From: Pelobacter seleniigenes DSM 18267
Lineage (GTDB): Bacteria; Desulfobacterota; Desulfuromonadia; Desulfuromonadales; Geopsychrobacteraceae
DNA length: 64,000 bases
Reading direction: 5' to 3'
Assembly (NCBI RefSeq): GCF_000711225.1
Contig: NZ_JOMG01000002.1
Coordinates: forward strand, 1,376,501 to 1,440,500
In this document: positions 54,486 to 64,000 of the stretch, piece after piece
Layout: the number at the start of each line of letters is the position of its first letter
Position numbering within the stretch: the first letter of the stretch is position 1
Program-made: the position numbers and the translations under genes
Notes under the pieces: generated by a model
The model's input: the letters and a program-made list of their open reading frames with translations, nothing else
Database searches by the model: none
What the model was told of the DNA's origin: nothing

Positions 54486-57400
54486 ATGAAGCGGCTGTAC
54501 CGAACATTTCAAAAACATATCATCCTCCAGGTCTTCCTGGCCACCATCCCATTTTTGGTCGCCGGTCTGGGGCTGACCGTGCATACCTTCAGCAGTAATT
54601 TCACGCTCATTGATCACCTCGGTGCTGAAGTCAGGGAGCTTTTTCAAAACGATACCAGGCAGCTTGAACAGAAGCTGCTCACGTTGAGCGATCTGAACCA
54701 TCGCCTGACTGCCCAGATCATTGCCTTCGAGAGTGATAAGGAAGCTGTCTCAGCCCGGGAAGAATTCATTCGGCAAGGCGCGGAGCTGCGCGGGGCAGCG
54801 GTCTATCAGGCCGCGACGCTCGCCCCGGCAGCCGTGGCAACCTTCTCCGCCGCCGGGGAAAGCCCGGCCCGGATTCTGGCTGCGAGCAAACACCTGTTCG
54901 GAGTGGATACCCTCGGCGCTTATTTCTGGGACGGGCAAAGCCGCCTGAGCGAGCTGCTTGGCGACCATCAGCCACCGGCCGCATTCCAGTCCTTTGTCGA
55001 ACAGGCACTTAAAGACAGAGCAGCGGATTGGTTCGAAGATGAGCTGGCCGGCAAGGATGTCATCGTCGGCCTGGTTCCCGCCTCTGCGGGGGTCTATATC
55101 TTTCTGTTCGATGTCTCGGCGGCTTACAGCTTTTTTGATCGGGCTCAGCGTAGCGGGCTCAGCATCACTGCCGCCAAGCAACAGGAAAAACAGTTTGTCG
55201 ACAACAGGATTCAGCAGCAGCAGTTTCAGAACCAACGCCAATTACAGGGGATGCTGATCCAGGAAAAGCTCAAACAGCGCCACCAGGTGCTCTCTGCGAC
55301 CCAGACCAAACTGTTGCTGCTGACCGCCCTCAATCTGGTCGCGCTGATCCTGACCGCGGTTTTGCTGTTCTGGGTTCTCGGCACCCGCAAAGTCGGCGCT
55401 CTCAATCTCTGGTTGAAGGAAACCAGCCAAGCGATACACCGCTATAAGGAAACAGCCGCTGACTCCGCCGAGCTGTCTTCCGGGCATCTATTCACAACGG
55501 CGCTCAAAAACCCGTGCAAGGATTTTTCCCGCAATGAGCTGGGGGAGCTCTCCAGGAATATCAACTATCTGCTTGCCACCCTTGAAGAAACTACGGTGTC
55601 CAAAAACCTGCTCAGCAAAGAGATCGAAGAGCGCAAAAAGATGGCTGCGGTATTACGGGAAAGTCAGCAGCGCCTGAATATTATCTTTAACTCCGTGCAG
55701 TCAGGGGTGCTGATCATCGATTATGCCAGCGATAAAATTGTTGACCTTAACCCGGCTGCGCTGGCCATGCTGCAAGCCCGCAAGGAAGAGATTGTTCATC
55801 AGCAACATAAGCAATTTTTTCTTCCCGAGGCCAGCCTCCCTAAGACCTCGACCAGTCGTATCGGGGAAGCAAACCGGAACCAGTTCCAATTACAGCCGCT
55901 GCATGGGGAACCCTTCAGCGTTCTGAAAACCGACTGTAAAATCCTCCTTGACGGGCGGGACATTCTAATCAGCAATTTCATCAGTATCGAGGACATTAAA
56001 AAATCGAAACAGCAGTTGGAACAGGCCAAACAGGCAGCAGAACAGGCCAACCGGATCAAGAGCGACTTTCTTGCCAACATGAGTCATGAAATCAGAACCC
56101 CGCTGAACGGGGTCCTCGGCATGACTCAACTGTTCAGCGAAACCCGTCTCAACGAAGACCAGCAGAGAATCTCTCAGACCATCCAGGCCGAAGCCGATTC
56201 CCTGTTACGAATCATCAATGAAATTCTCGATTTTTCAAAAATCGAGGCGGGAAAAATGGACCTGGAACGAATCCCTTTCAACCTGCATGCGCTGGTCGAA
56301 CAGGTCACGGAAAACCTGGCCATGCGGATTCCGCAAAAATGCCTGGAGGCCTTCTCTTTCATTCCGGCCGAGGTCCCGACCTGGGTCGTCGGTGATCCCG
56401 GCCGCTTGCAACAGGTTCTGACCAACCTGGTGAACAATGCCTTCAAGTTCACCAGAGAAGGGCACATCATCGTTTCGGTAAGGCTCGAAAACGATTCTGA
56501 ACAGCACCTGCTGATCAGGTTCGAAGTCGAGGATACCGGAATCGGCATCGCTACGGACAAACTGGAGAGCATTTTTGACAGTTTTACCCAGGCCGACGGT
56601 TCCACCACCAGGAAATATGGCGGGACCGGACTGGGGACGACCATCGCCAAACAGCTGGTTGAACTGATGGGCGGGGAAATCGGCGTACACAGCCAGGAGC
56701 ATGAAGGGACCACCTTCTGGTTCAGCCTTCCTTTTGCCAGGGTCGAAAAGGGCCTTTCCGCCAGCGCTGCCGCCAGCGATTTTACCGGGACCAGGGTCTT
56801 AGTGGTGGATGACAACCCCACCGGGCGGATCGTTCTGGAGCGCTACCTTTCCTCCCTGGGTTGTTGTGTCAGCTTGGCGTCAAACGGCGCCAACGCGCTG
56901 CTCAGGGTCGCTGAAGAACCTTTCGATCTGGTGCTCACCGACTTCAACATGCCCTCTATGAATGGGCTCGAACTCGGGCAGCGGCTAAGAAATTCAGCGA
57001 TTGCCGAAATCCGTGACCTGCCACTGGTCATTCTGTCCTCCTATCACTCTCTGAACGGCCTGCTCCAAGCACAGGGATTAGAGATTCAGGCACTGTTACG
57101 CAAACCGGTTAAAAAGGCAGACCTCGCTGAAGTTCTGCGTATTGCCTTGGGGACCTCCGCACCGGCAGACTCAGCCACGCAGCCCCCATTGCCTGCGCTG
57201 CCACCCCCGCCAGCCATTGAGCTGCGCCGGCAGAAACAGATCCTGCTGGCGGAAGATTATCCGACCAATCAGCAGATCGCCTTACGTTTTCTGGCCAGGG
57301 CCGGTTATCAGGTGGACATTGCGGAGAACGGTCTGGAAGCGGTCCAGGCCTGTGCCAATAAGATATATGACCTGGTGCTGATGGATATTCAAATGCCGGA

Positions 57401-58010
57401 GATGGACGGTTATACGGCGACCCGGGAAATTCGCCGGCTGAGTCACGGCGGCACAGACCGATTACCGATTGTGGCCATGACCGCCCATGCCACCACCGGC
57501 TATAAGGAAAAATGCCTGGCTGCGGACATGAACGATTATATTTCCAAGCCAATCCGTAAAGAGAGCTTTTTACAACAGGTCGATTTCTGGGCCCTGGGCT
57601 GTGAACATGGCGGCTCCGGACAGCTTGGCACCGCCCTATCCTCCGCCGAGGGGGATCTTGCCCAGTTCGATTACCAGGCAGCCCTGCAGGCCTTTCTGGG
57701 GGATCGCGCTTTTCTGGCCGAAGTTATTGCCGGTTTTCAGGATCAGCTGAGCGGCCAACTCCGCAAGCTCGAACGACTGCTGCAGGAGCAGAACTTTGCC
57801 GCCATCGCCAGCGAGGCCCATACCATTAAAGGGGGCGCTTACAACCTGAACGCCACCCGCCTTGCGCAGGCCGCGGCCATGCTGGAACAAGCGGCGCGGG
57901 AAAACAATGCCGCCGAGTGCCGCTCGACCCAGGCCGAACTGACCGCACAATTTCGCCAATTTCTAAAATATTCTGAACTGTTTATCGAGATTGATTGCGC
58001 ATTGCCATGA
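54486..58010 (+). CDS. membrane hybrid histidine kinase with two receivers and HPt
   Basis: A 1174-aa phosphorelay protein. Membrane helices near 14-34 and 276-298 enclose a periplasmic sensor of about 240 residues with coiled-coil ends. Then: HAMP-like linker (300-370), PAS (392-505), H-box NMSHEIRTPLNG (His534), ATPase (DTGIGIA, GGTGLGT), receiver 1 (VVDDNPT, Asp819), receiver 2 (LAEDYPTNQ, Asp967 in LMDIQMP) and HPt (SEAHTIKGGAYN, His1112). The order resembles BarA/TorS-type kinases. The upstream PstS-like protein may bind the sensor. It ends in a 4-nt overlap with the HD-GYP regulator. Confidence 0.94.
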   Translation: MKRLYRTFQKHIILQVFLATIPFLVAGLGLTVHTFSSNFTLIDHLGAEVRELFQNDTRQLEQKLLTLSDLNHRLTAQIIAFESDKEAVSAREEFIRQGAELRGAAVYQAATLAPAAVATFSAAGESPARILAASKHLFGVDTLGAYFWDGQSRLSELLGDHQPPAAFQSFVEQALKDRAADWFEDELAGKDVIVGLVPASAGVYIFLFDVSAAYSFFDRAQRSGLSITAAKQQEKQFVDNRIQQQQFQNQRQLQGMLIQEKLKQRHQVLSATQTKLLLLTALNLVALILTAVLLFWVLGTRKVGALNLWLKETSQAIHRYKETAADSAELSSGHLFTTALKNPCKDFSRNELGELSRNINYLLATLEETTVSKNLLSKEIEERKKMAAVLRESQQRLNIIFNSVQSGVLIIDYASDKIVDLNPAALAMLQARKEEIVHQQHKQFFLPEASLPKTSTSRIGEANRNQFQLQPLHGEPFSVLKTDCKILLDGRDILISNFISIEDIKKSKQQLEQAKQAAEQANRIKSDFLANMSHEIRTPLNGVLGMTQLFSETRLNEDQQRISQTIQAEADSLLRIINEILDFSKIEAGKMDLERIPFNLHALVEQVTENLAMRIPQKCLEAFSFIPAEVPTWVVGDPGRLQQVLTNLVNNAFKFTREGHIIVSVRLENDSEQHLLIRFEVEDTGIGIATDKLESIFDSFTQADGSTTRKYGGTGLGTTIAKQLVELMGGEIGVHSQEHEGTTFWFSLPFARVEKGLSASAAASDFTGTRVLVVDDNPTGRIVLERYLSSLGCCVSLASNGANALLRVAEEPFDLVLTDFNMPSMNGLELGQRLRNSAIAEIRDLPLVILSSYHSLNGLLQAQGLEIQALLRKPVKKADLAEVLRIALGTSAPADSATQPPLPALPPPPAIELRRQKQILLAEDYPTNQQIALRFLARAGYQVDIAENGLEAVQACANKIYDLVLMDIQMPEMDGYTATREIRRLSHGGTDRLPIVAMTAHATTGYKEKCLAADMNDYISKPIRKESFLQQVDFWALGCEHGGSGQLGTALSSAEGDLAQFDYQAALQAFLGDRAFLAEVIAGFQDQLSGQLRKLERLLQEQNFAAIASEAHTIKGGAYNLNATRLAQAAAMLEQAARENNAAECRSTQAELTAQFRQFLKYSELFIEIDCALP

Positions 58011-59005
58011 TGAAAATACTGATCTGTGAAGATGAATTCGTCAGCCGGAGAAAACTGGAGAAAATCATTTCTTCCTTCGGCTATGAACTGCTTATTGCCA
58101 CCGACGGCCTGGAAGCTATGCAGCTGTGGGAAAACGAACGCCCCGACCTGGTGATCTCAGACTGGCTCATGCCTGGTTTAAGCGGTGTCGAACTCTGTCG
58201 CCGGATTCGCGCTGCCGAAGGCAGCCATTACACCTATTTCATCATGGTGACCGCCAAACAGCAGACTGCCGACATTGTCGAAGCCATGGACGCCGGGGCC
58301 GATGATTTTCTGACCAAACCGTTCATTGTCGAAGAGTTGGCCGTGCGCGTCAGGGCCGGCCAACGGATTCGCAGCTTTCATACCAAAGACATTGTCATTT
58401 TTTCCCTGGCCAAACTGGCCGAATCCCGCGACGCCGAGACCGGCAACCACCTGGAGCGGATTCGCCACTATTCGCAGCTGCTCGCCAGGCAACTGGCAGC
58501 GGACCCGACCGCAGATCTTGGCATCAGCAAATTTTTCGTGGAGAACATTTTCCTGACCAGTCCGCTGCATGATATCGGCAAAGTCGGCATTCCCGATGCC
58601 GTACTGCTGAAGCCGGGCCGGTTAACGGAACAGGAACGGGAAGAGATGAAAAAACACGCGCGGATCGGCTATTCAACCCTGCGGGAAGCGCTGATCAAGT
58701 ACCCGCAGACCGATTACCTGCAGATGGGAGCGGAAATCGCCCTTTATCATCACGAAAAATACGACGGCACGGGTTATCCGGAGCGCTTGGCCGGTGCGGA
58801 GATTCCCCTGGCCGCCAGGATCGTGGCGTTGGCCGATGTCTATGATGCCCTGACCAGTCAACGCGCCTACAAGGCCGCCTGGCCCCATGATCAGGCGGTT
58901 GAGGCCATTGTTGCCGAATCCGGAAAACATTTTGATCCATTGATTGTCCGCGCCTTTGTCAGCTGCGCCGACCAATTCGCCCTGGTTAAGAGCATGTTCG
59001 CTTGA
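58007..59005 (+). CDS. response regulator with HD-GYP phosphodiesterase domain
   Basis: A 332-aa protein: receiver (CEDEF; phospho-Asp52 in ISDWLMP; Lys in TKPF) and HD-GYP domain (SPLHDIGKVGIPD, HHEKYDGTGYP). The ATG at 58007 overlaps the kinase stop (ATGATGA); the longer frame from 57995 lacks a ribosome site. It is the obvious recipient of phosphate from the HPt domain of the hybrid kinase and would lower c-di-GMP when active. Confidence 0.94.
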   Translation: MMKILICEDEFVSRRKLEKIISSFGYELLIATDGLEAMQLWENERPDLVISDWLMPGLSGVELCRRIRAAEGSHYTYFIMVTAKQQTADIVEAMDAGADDFLTKPFIVEELAVRVRAGQRIRSFHTKDIVIFSLAKLAESRDAETGNHLERIRHYSQLLARQLAADPTADLGISKFFVENIFLTSPLHDIGKVGIPDAVLLKPGRLTEQEREEMKKHARIGYSTLREALIKYPQTDYLQMGAEIALYHHEKYDGTGYPERLAGAEIPLAARIVALADVYDALTSQRAYKAAWPHDQAVEAIVAESGKHFDPLIVRAFVSCADQFALVKSMFA

Positions 59006-59034
59006 ACAGGACAAAGATATTTCGGGAGTCCATC

Positions 59035-60153
59035 ATGCAAACAATCTATCATCCTGAATGTGACCAACTGGTTCATGACAGCCGGCTCTCTTGCCTGCCC
59101 ATGCAAAGTTTTAGCTTTCAACTGGAACAGCAATGCATTGAGATCTCCGCAACCCTCAACCGCTACCCTGAGGTCCCCGGCGTTCTCCTTTTCGAGCAAA
59201 GCCGGTTTCATTCCATGATTTCCAGACAACGCTTTATTGAAACCATGAACCAGCCCTACAGCAAAGAGCTGTTCAGCCATCGAAAAATCAAGAAGCTGGC
59301 CCGGCAATTCTCGGCTGCTACGTTGGTTTTCAGTGCCGACACCTACATCGGGAAAGCTGTTGAAATCTGTCTGAACCGATCCGTAGAGCAGCTTGCTGAG
59401 CCGCTGGTGGTTATCAAAGACGAAATCTACTACGTTTTGGACGTCCACCAATTGCTGATTGCCCATGCGCAGATTTTTTCTGCCACGGTCAAAAAACTGC
59501 GCGAGGAGATCAGCCATTCGAACCTGTTGCGGGAACAGCTGGAGGTTGCCAACAAGGCAGCGGAAGAGTTGGCGCGGCGGGACGGGCTGACCGGCATTCC
59601 CAATCGTCGGCGGATGGATGAGTACCTGGCCAGCGAGTGGCAGCGGGCGGTGCGTGATAAAACCGTCTTGTCCATCATTCTGATCGATATCGACCACTTC
59701 AAAAACTTCAACGATACTTATGGACACCAGGCCGGCGATGAGGCCCTGATCAGGGTTGCCGGCTGTCTCAAGGAGCAGATTCACCGCCCCGCGGACATGG
59801 TCGCCCGCTACGGTGGGGAGGAATTCCTGATCGTCCTGCCGGATACGCCCCTGGATGGCGCCTATTCCCTGGCGGAGAAAATGCGCCGGGCCGTGGCCGA
59901 TCTCCACATCGAAAACCGCGGTGCGGCCACCGCCGGCTTCCTCAGCATCAGCTGCGGCCTGTCCTGTATCGATTCAAGCGGGGACAATATTCTCGACCGC
60001 CTCATCCAATCGGCGGACCAGGCTCTTTATGAAGCCAAGCAGGGGGGGCGCAACCGGGTTTATATCACGCCACCCGGCTCAGCAGCAGCTGCGGCTCCGG
60101 TTGCTGTACACCGGCCTGATCATCAATCCGGCCGCACCGGGCAGACAGTTTGA
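59035..60153 (+). CDS. diguanylate cyclase (GGDEF) with N-terminal CBS-like region
   Basis: A 372-aa protein with GGDEF domain ([31 protein letters not shown], plus I-site RPAD five residues upstream). The N-terminal 150 residues ([21 protein letters not shown] and [23 protein letters not shown]) look like a CBS pair; a coiled coil (about 152-185) joins it to the catalytic domain. Start at ATG 59035 (GGGAG upstream). Its last 89 nt overlap, on the other strand, the end of the chemoreceptor gene. It is opposed in function to the HD-GYP protein encoded just before. Confidence 0.9.
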   Translation: MQTIYHPECDQLVHDSRLSCLPMQSFSFQLEQQCIEISATLNRYPEVPGVLLFEQSRFHSMISRQRFIETMNQPYSKELFSHRKIKKLARQFSAATLVFSADTYIGKAVEICLNRSVEQLAEPLVVIKDEIYYVLDVHQLLIAHAQIFSATVKKLREEISHSNLLREQLEVANKAAEELARRDGLTGIPNRRRMDEYLASEWQRAVRDKTVLSIILIDIDHFKNFNDTYGHQAGDEALIRVAGCLKEQIHRPADMVARYGGEEFLIVLPDTPLDGAYSLAEKMRRAVADLHIENRGAATAGFLSISCGLSCIDSSGDNILDRLIQSADQALYEAKQGGRNRVYITPPGSAAAAAPVAVHRPDHQSGRTGQTV

Positions 60154-62239
60154 ACCGTTCCAGCATCAGCTGTAACTGGCCGGCCTGCTGATTCAGGTTA
60201 TCGGCTGCGATAGAACTTTCGGTGGCTGAGATTTCATTCATTTCCGTGACCCGGTCAATCTGCTCCAAGGCGGTATTAACCGCGCTGATCTCTTCCACCT
60301 GGTGTTGGGATGCCTCCGCAATCTCCGCTGCCAGGACGGATATCTTGCCGACCTTTTCAGTCATCTGTTCCAAAGAAAGTGCCGTATCCTTGGCCAGCAC
60401 CACCCCGGAGCTGATCTTATCCTGAGACCCGCCGATCAATTCGGCAATCTCCCCGGCAGCCTTGCTGCTCCGGTTGGCCAGCCCGCGGACCTCTTCGGCG
60501 ACCACGGCAAACCCTTTGCCGTGCTGACCGGCCCGGGCCGCTTCGACCGCTGCATTCAAGGCCAACAGGTTGGTCTGAAAAGCGATTTCATCGATCACTT
60601 TCATGATTTTGCCGATATCGAGACTGACCGCGTTGATATTCTGCATGGAATCGACCACGTTCTGCATCTCTGCCCGGCTGCTCCGGGCCGCCAGCTGTAA
60701 TTCGCTCAGCAATTGATCCGCGGTTGCCGCGCTACGGCTGTTCTCTTCCGACTGACTGGTGATATTGGCAATCGCTCCGGCCAATTGGTCAAGAGCTTGC
60801 GACTGGCGACCGGTGCCGGCCGACAGGGTGCGGCTCGATGCGGAGATCTTTTCCGCCCCATCCAACACCTCCGCCCCGGCTTCCCTGATCTGGCCCATGA
60901 AGTCGTTGAGGGAGTCATTCACCACCTCCAGAGGCTCGCGGATCAAACCTGTCGCTTTGAAGGTAAAATCCCCCTGCCCCAGATGATCGAAGGCGGAGAG
61001 GATTTCATGTTCCAGGTGATCGGCAAACTGGTCAAGCACCGCACCCATCCGCCCCAATTCATCCTTCCGGCGTAACTTCAAGCGCCGGTCGAGTTGCCCT
61101 TGGCTCATCCCGTCGAGCATGGCGACAATGGCCGAGATCGGCCGGACCACCGAGCGCGTGGTCAGAATCAGGCTGAGCAGACCGACCGCAATAAGCAGCG
61201 TCAGCAAAACCTTGCCGGTCAGGTCGATGCTGGCCAGGCGTACTTTGATCTGCTCGCTGCCGGCCAGGACCTCCTCCGCGGTTTTGGTCACCGCGATCCC
61301 GGCATCATCCTGTAATTGCTGTAACTGCTCGGCAACACCACGCAGCACGGAATCCATATCCGTCACCAACGGCTGCAGATCGTTATTGAGCAGGGCGCCG
61401 GCTTTTGATTGCTGATGCATGATGGAATTTTCCAGGGTCATCACCTTGTCCAGCTCAACGACCATGGATTTGATATTCACCGGGAAAATATCCCGATACA
61501 GCAAGCGAGCTTTTTCCCACTGTCCCATCATGGCCAGGGTGTCTAGCTGATCAACTCCTGCGAACAGGGCCTGATTGGGTTTTTGGGTGTTTGCAAAGGC
61601 CGCTTTCAGCTCCGGAACCTGGTCGGCAAACTTTTGGTAGATCGGACCAGCCATGAATTCGGCGACCGGGGTATCCGCCTCATCTTCATAGATCAGCTCG
61701 CCCAGGGAACTCTGCACAAAAAGCATATTGGTCACCTGCAGGTTCCAGTTGAGCAGGGTCTTTTTCAAATCACCCAAGGCTTCGGCAAGCCCTTCATGGC
61801 GCGGCCGCCAGGAGTTTTCCAACTCCTCTCCCAGAGTTTGCAGGTGTTGGTAATCCTGGTCAACCCGCTGCAGCCAGCCGTTGCTTTGACCCAGCAACTG
61901 GGTAATTTCGGCTCCGGTTTCACCGCTGATAAATTCCGCCAAGGTTCGGCTGCTTTTGCCGAGGATACCGAGGTCGAGGGCCGCGGCATTCATCAGCATC
62001 TCCCCCTGCACCTGCACCGAGGACAGTTTCAACGCGGTGCGCAGGCTTTCAATCCGTTTAAGCTGGCTGTCGACCAGGGCTGAGCGCTTGGCCGCGGCCC
62101 GGGCCGCGGTCAGGGCCGCTTCGGTTTGCCGGTGAGCCGTCCGAATATCATTCGTCCCCCAACTGAAGACCGCATAGAGCATCAGGGACAACAGGATAAC
62201 AACAGCAAAACCAAGGGCCAGCCGGGTGGCAATTCTCAT
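60065..62239 (-). CDS. membrane methyl-accepting chemotaxis protein
   Basis: A 724-aa receptor. Membrane helices at about 8-27 and 343-361 enclose a long, all-helical periplasmic domain of about 310 residues, suggestive of a helical bundle (HBM/4HB-like) sensor; then HAMP (362-415) and signalling domain with hairpin tip [35 protein letters not shown]. No C-terminal NWETF-type tether. The stop lies 89 nt inside the convergent diguanylate cyclase gene. Ligand unknown. Confidence 0.93.
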   Translation of the reverse strand: MRIATRLALGFAVVILLSLMLYAVFSWGTNDIRTAHRQTEAALTAARAAAKRSALVDSQLKRIESLRTALKLSSVQVQGEMLMNAAALDLGILGKSSRTLAEFISGETGAEITQLLGQSNGWLQRVDQDYQHLQTLGEELENSWRPRHEGLAEALGDLKKTLLNWNLQVTNMLFVQSSLGELIYEDEADTPVAEFMAGPIYQKFADQVPELKAAFANTQKPNQALFAGVDQLDTLAMMGQWEKARLLYRDIFPVNIKSMVVELDKVMTLENSIMHQQSKAGALLNNDLQPLVTDMDSVLRGVAEQLQQLQDDAGIAVTKTAEEVLAGSEQIKVRLASIDLTGKVLLTLLIAVGLLSLILTTRSVVRPISAIVAMLDGMSQGQLDRRLKLRRKDELGRMGAVLDQFADHLEHEILSAFDHLGQGDFTFKATGLIREPLEVVNDSLNDFMGQIREAGAEVLDGAEKISASSRTLSAGTGRQSQALDQLAGAIANITSQSEENSRSAATADQLLSELQLAARSSRAEMQNVVDSMQNINAVSLDIGKIMKVIDEIAFQTNLLALNAAVEAARAGQHGKGFAVVAEEVRGLANRSSKAAGEIAELIGGSQDKISSGVVLAKDTALSLEQMTEKVGKISVLAAEIAEASQHQVEEISAVNTALEQIDRVTEMNEISATESSIAADNLNQQAGQLQLMLERFKLSARCGRIDDQAGVQQPEPQLLLSRVA

Positions 62240-62616
62240 CGCAGGAACTCCAAAACAAAATTTTTAATAGGAAAAGTCGTTCGCAAAACCTTTCGCTATT
62301 CATAGACAAGATATGTTTGGAGAATGTTAGAACTATTAAATATTTGTCTTTTTCTCAAGAATCCACCTCCGTGCAAAACGATAAAGTACAGTACCGCGAA
62401 AGGAAACAAGACGGCAGCGAGTGCCGCCCCGGGAACTGCGCGCAAGCCTGCGGCAAATGGGCTTAGGGTGAGAGACAAACTCGACAGCTTGGAAAGGAAA
62501 CCGGCAAAGCCCTTAACGGACTTTGCCGGGAATCGACAAGCCACCCCGTCGGGTGGCTTTAAAAAACCCCTGGTCTGTTCACAAGGATCTTGAGCCAATC
62601 AGGTTGCTGCGAGAAC
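62240..62616. other. leader/intergenic region with GC-rich structured block
   Basis: Between phoU and the receptor gene, both on the minus strand. Holds two phoU-side hairpins (62501-62529 and 62538-62559), a GC-rich block (62380-62480) in AT-rich surroundings with several small stems (e.g. cggca-gcgag-tgccg), and a long minus-strand reading frame with no recognisable protein features. May contain a small RNA or riboswitch-like leader; no known class was recognised. Confidence 0.4.
62501..62559 (-). terminator. paired hairpins downstream of phoU
   Basis: Two stems: AAGCCACCC/GGGTGGCTT (62538-62559, 4-nt loop) and CCGGCAAAG/CTTTGCCGG (62501-62529). On the minus strand the second is followed by TTTCCTTT. 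Likely phoU terminators; tract is weak. Confidence 0.6.
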
Positions 62617-63276
62617 CTACTGAAGGCCGCCGTGACGGATGATCTCGCCTTCGATCTGGTAGACGACATCCTCGGCAATATTGGTTGCCAAATCCGCCAT
62701 CCGTTCCAGATAACGGGAAATCGACAGGTAGTAGACCAGCGCATTCAGATGCGTGGTATCCTTGAGGATCGCCTGCTTGACCCGGGCAAAGTTGTCCCGG
62801 TGCAGGGTATCGACCTCATCATCCATCATGATGGTCTTCCTGGCCAGCTCGGCATCCTGGCTCATCAGGGAGTCAAGGGATGAGCGAATCATATCCTTGA
62901 CCATATCGGCCATTTTCTTGACCTCATAGGGACTCTCGATGCGGTTGGCTCCGCTTAAGTCCTTGGCCCGCTCTGCCACATTGACAGCGAAGTCAGCCAC
63001 CCGCTCCAGATCGTTATTGATCTTGAGCACCGAAACGATAAAGCGCAGATCGTTGGCAACCGGTTGATGCAGGGCGAGCACTTTCAAGCACTCTTCCTCC
63101 AGTTCGATTTCCAGATTGTCAATCTTGCCATCGCCGCTTTTGACCTTGTCCGCGAGCTCAGCGTCGCCGTTGAGTAACGCCATAACGGCCTGCTGAACCC
63201 GTTCTTCAACTTCAGCGCTGAGAATCAATAACCGCCGTTTTAAATTTTCCAGATCCGACTGAATCAATACAGCCAT
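62617..63276 (-). CDS. phoU: phosphate signalling protein PhoU
   Basis: A 219-aa protein of two three-helix bundles, each with the PhoU metal-binding signature E/DxxxD (VLKINNDLERVADFAVNVAERA and LSISRYLERMADLATNIAEDV). Links the Pst transporter to the PhoR/PhoB phosphate signal. Lies 27 nt after pstB, the standard order. Confidence 0.95.
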   Translation of the reverse strand: MAVLIQSDLENLKRRLLILSAEVEERVQQAVMALLNGDAELADKVKSGDGKIDNLEIELEEECLKVLALHQPVANDLRFIVSVLKINNDLERVADFAVNVAERAKDLSGANRIESPYEVKKMADMVKDMIRSSLDSLMSQDAELARKTIMMDDEVDTLHRDNFARVKQAILKDTTHLNALVYYLSISRYLERMADLATNIAEDVVYQIEGEIIRHGGLQ

Positions 63277-63302
63277 TGTCTTTGTCCTTTCAAATGGTTC
63301 GC

Positions 63303-64000
63303 TTAACCGAAACGTCCGGTAATGTAATCCTCTGTCTGCTTACTGCGTGGTTTGACGAACAGTTGATCGGTCAAACCGAATTCGATGAGATTGCCTTCAA
63401 AGAGGAAGGCGGTGTAATCGGAAACCCGGGCGGCCTGCTGCATGTTGTGGGTAACGATGATGATGGTGAAGTCCTCGCGCAGTTCGCCGATCAGTTCTTC
63501 GACTCGGGCGGTCGATTTGGGGTCAAGAGCACTACAGGGTTCATCCATGAGAATAACCCGCGGGTTGACGGCAATCGCCCGGGCTATACAGAGGCGCTGC
63601 ATCTGGCCGCCGGACAGGCCGAGGGCACTCTCATTCAGGCGGTCCTTGACTTCATCCCAAAGCGCGGCCCCTTTCAGGGACGTCTCGACCCGCTCGTCAA
63701 GCAGGGTCTTGTCCGATTCCCCGGCGATCCGCAAGCCGTAGATGACATTTTCGTAAATCGATTTGGGGAAAGGGTTCGACTTCTGAAAAACCATCCCCAC
63801 CCGACGGCGCAGTTCGATGATATCGGTACTGCGGTCATAAATATTTTCCCCGTCCAGCAGAACCTCGCCTTCGACCCGGCAGCCGTCGATGAGATCGTTC
63901 ATACGATTGAAGCAGCGCAGCAAGGTACTCTTTCCGCAGCCGGACGGCCCGATCAGGGCAGTCACCTGCTTTTCCGGAAAGCTGAGATCAATGCCATGCA
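63303..64000 (-). CDS. pstB: phosphate ABC transporter ATP-binding protein PstB (5' part cut by window edge)
   Basis: Walker [27 protein letters not shown] typical of PstB, Q loop [11 protein letters not shown], signature [14 protein letters not shown], Walker [14 protein letters not shown] and [11 protein letters not shown]. The frame is open to the window end ([11 protein letters not shown] before the codon at 63965), so the annotated gene is partial; about 20 N-terminal residues lie outside. Confidence 0.95.
   Translation of the reverse strand, partial: HGIDLSFPEKQVTALIGPSGCGKSTLLRCFNRMNDLIDGCRVEGEVLLDGENIYDRSTDIIELRRRVGMVFQKSNPFPKSIYENVIYGLRIAGESDKTLLDERVETSLKGAALWDEVKDRLNESALGLSGGQMQRLCIARAIAVNPRVILMDEPCSALDPKSTARVEELIGELREDFTIIIVTHNMQQAARVSDYTAFLFEGNLIEFGLTDQLFVKPRSKQTEDYITGRFG

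Noticed and set aside
62380-62530. c-di-GMP (GEMM) or cobalamin riboswitch before the receptor gene
   Set aside because: Neither strand shows the conserved cores of these classes.
62296-62598. 100-codon minus-strand frame between phoU and the receptor gene
   Set aside because: Starts within the phoU terminators, no ribosome site; better treated as possible structured RNA.

Overview
The window looks like chromosomal DNA of a Gram-negative, respiratory, motile bacterium of the Desulfuromonas/Geobacter/Pelobacter type (Desulfuromonadota). This is an inference from the mix of sigma54-type control, TRAP carboxylate transport, many PAS/GGDEF/HD-GYP signalling proteins, soluble chemoreceptors, a full Tol-Pal set and moderately GC-rich codon use. 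No rRNA, tRNA or CRISPR array was found.

Layout. (1) 1-8300, minus strand: an aldehyde dehydrogenase with a textbook sigma54 promoter and two palindromic activator sites, its AcoR/DhaR-type activator, a TRAP transporter (dctP-Q-M) and a second orphan dctP. (2) 8350-10000, accessory patch: a small DUF2892 protein, a single integron gene cassette (GATase-like ORF plus attC) sitting inside an inverted repeat, and a 297-bp MITE with a decayed Y1-type transposase. (3) 10100-18650: DsbC-like protein, U32 protein, diguanylate cyclase, D-hydroxyacid dehydrogenase, YkgJ-type protein, and an SDR/SnoaL pair divergent from an HxlR regulator. (4) 18720-19860: decayed aldo-keto reductase and AraC remnants and an AT-rich spacer. 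(5) 19866-26576: a coupled gene chain of triple CheW, a soluble chemoreceptor with five tandem Cys-containing PAS modules, a YkgJ protein, a GNAT acetyltransferase and a histone-deacetylase-like hydrolase. (6) 26786-30700: B12-type radical SAM protein, SpoU methyltransferase, MgtC, and two paralogous small membrane proteins behind a sigma54 promoter.

(7) 31101-37194: a hybrid kinase, a Cache kinase and a REC-HD-GYP regulator. (8) 37258-43000: a repeat element, DUF1127, LysR, a DisA_N-like protein with altered catalytic motifs, an MBL hydrolase and an antiporter with CBS domains. (9) 42955-50166, minus strand: tolQ-tolR-tolA-tolB-pal-cpoB behind a DUF2064 protein, folE2 and queC. (10) 50287-50466: an inverted second copy of the repeat. 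(11) 50768-60153: PBP1A, then a PstS-like binding protein, a hybrid kinase with two receivers and HPt, a REC-HD-GYP protein and a diguanylate cyclase, which look like one sensory pathway feeding c-di-GMP turnover. (12) 60065-64000, minus strand: a membrane chemoreceptor, phoU and the 3' part of pstB (cut by the window edge).

The most unusual items are the lone integron cassette, the array of near-identical PAS/Cys modules in the receptor at 21447, the degenerate DAC-domain protein at 38764, the two inverted copies of a palindromic repeat, and the PstS-kinase-c-di-GMP island. All family names come from reading motifs, not from database searches.
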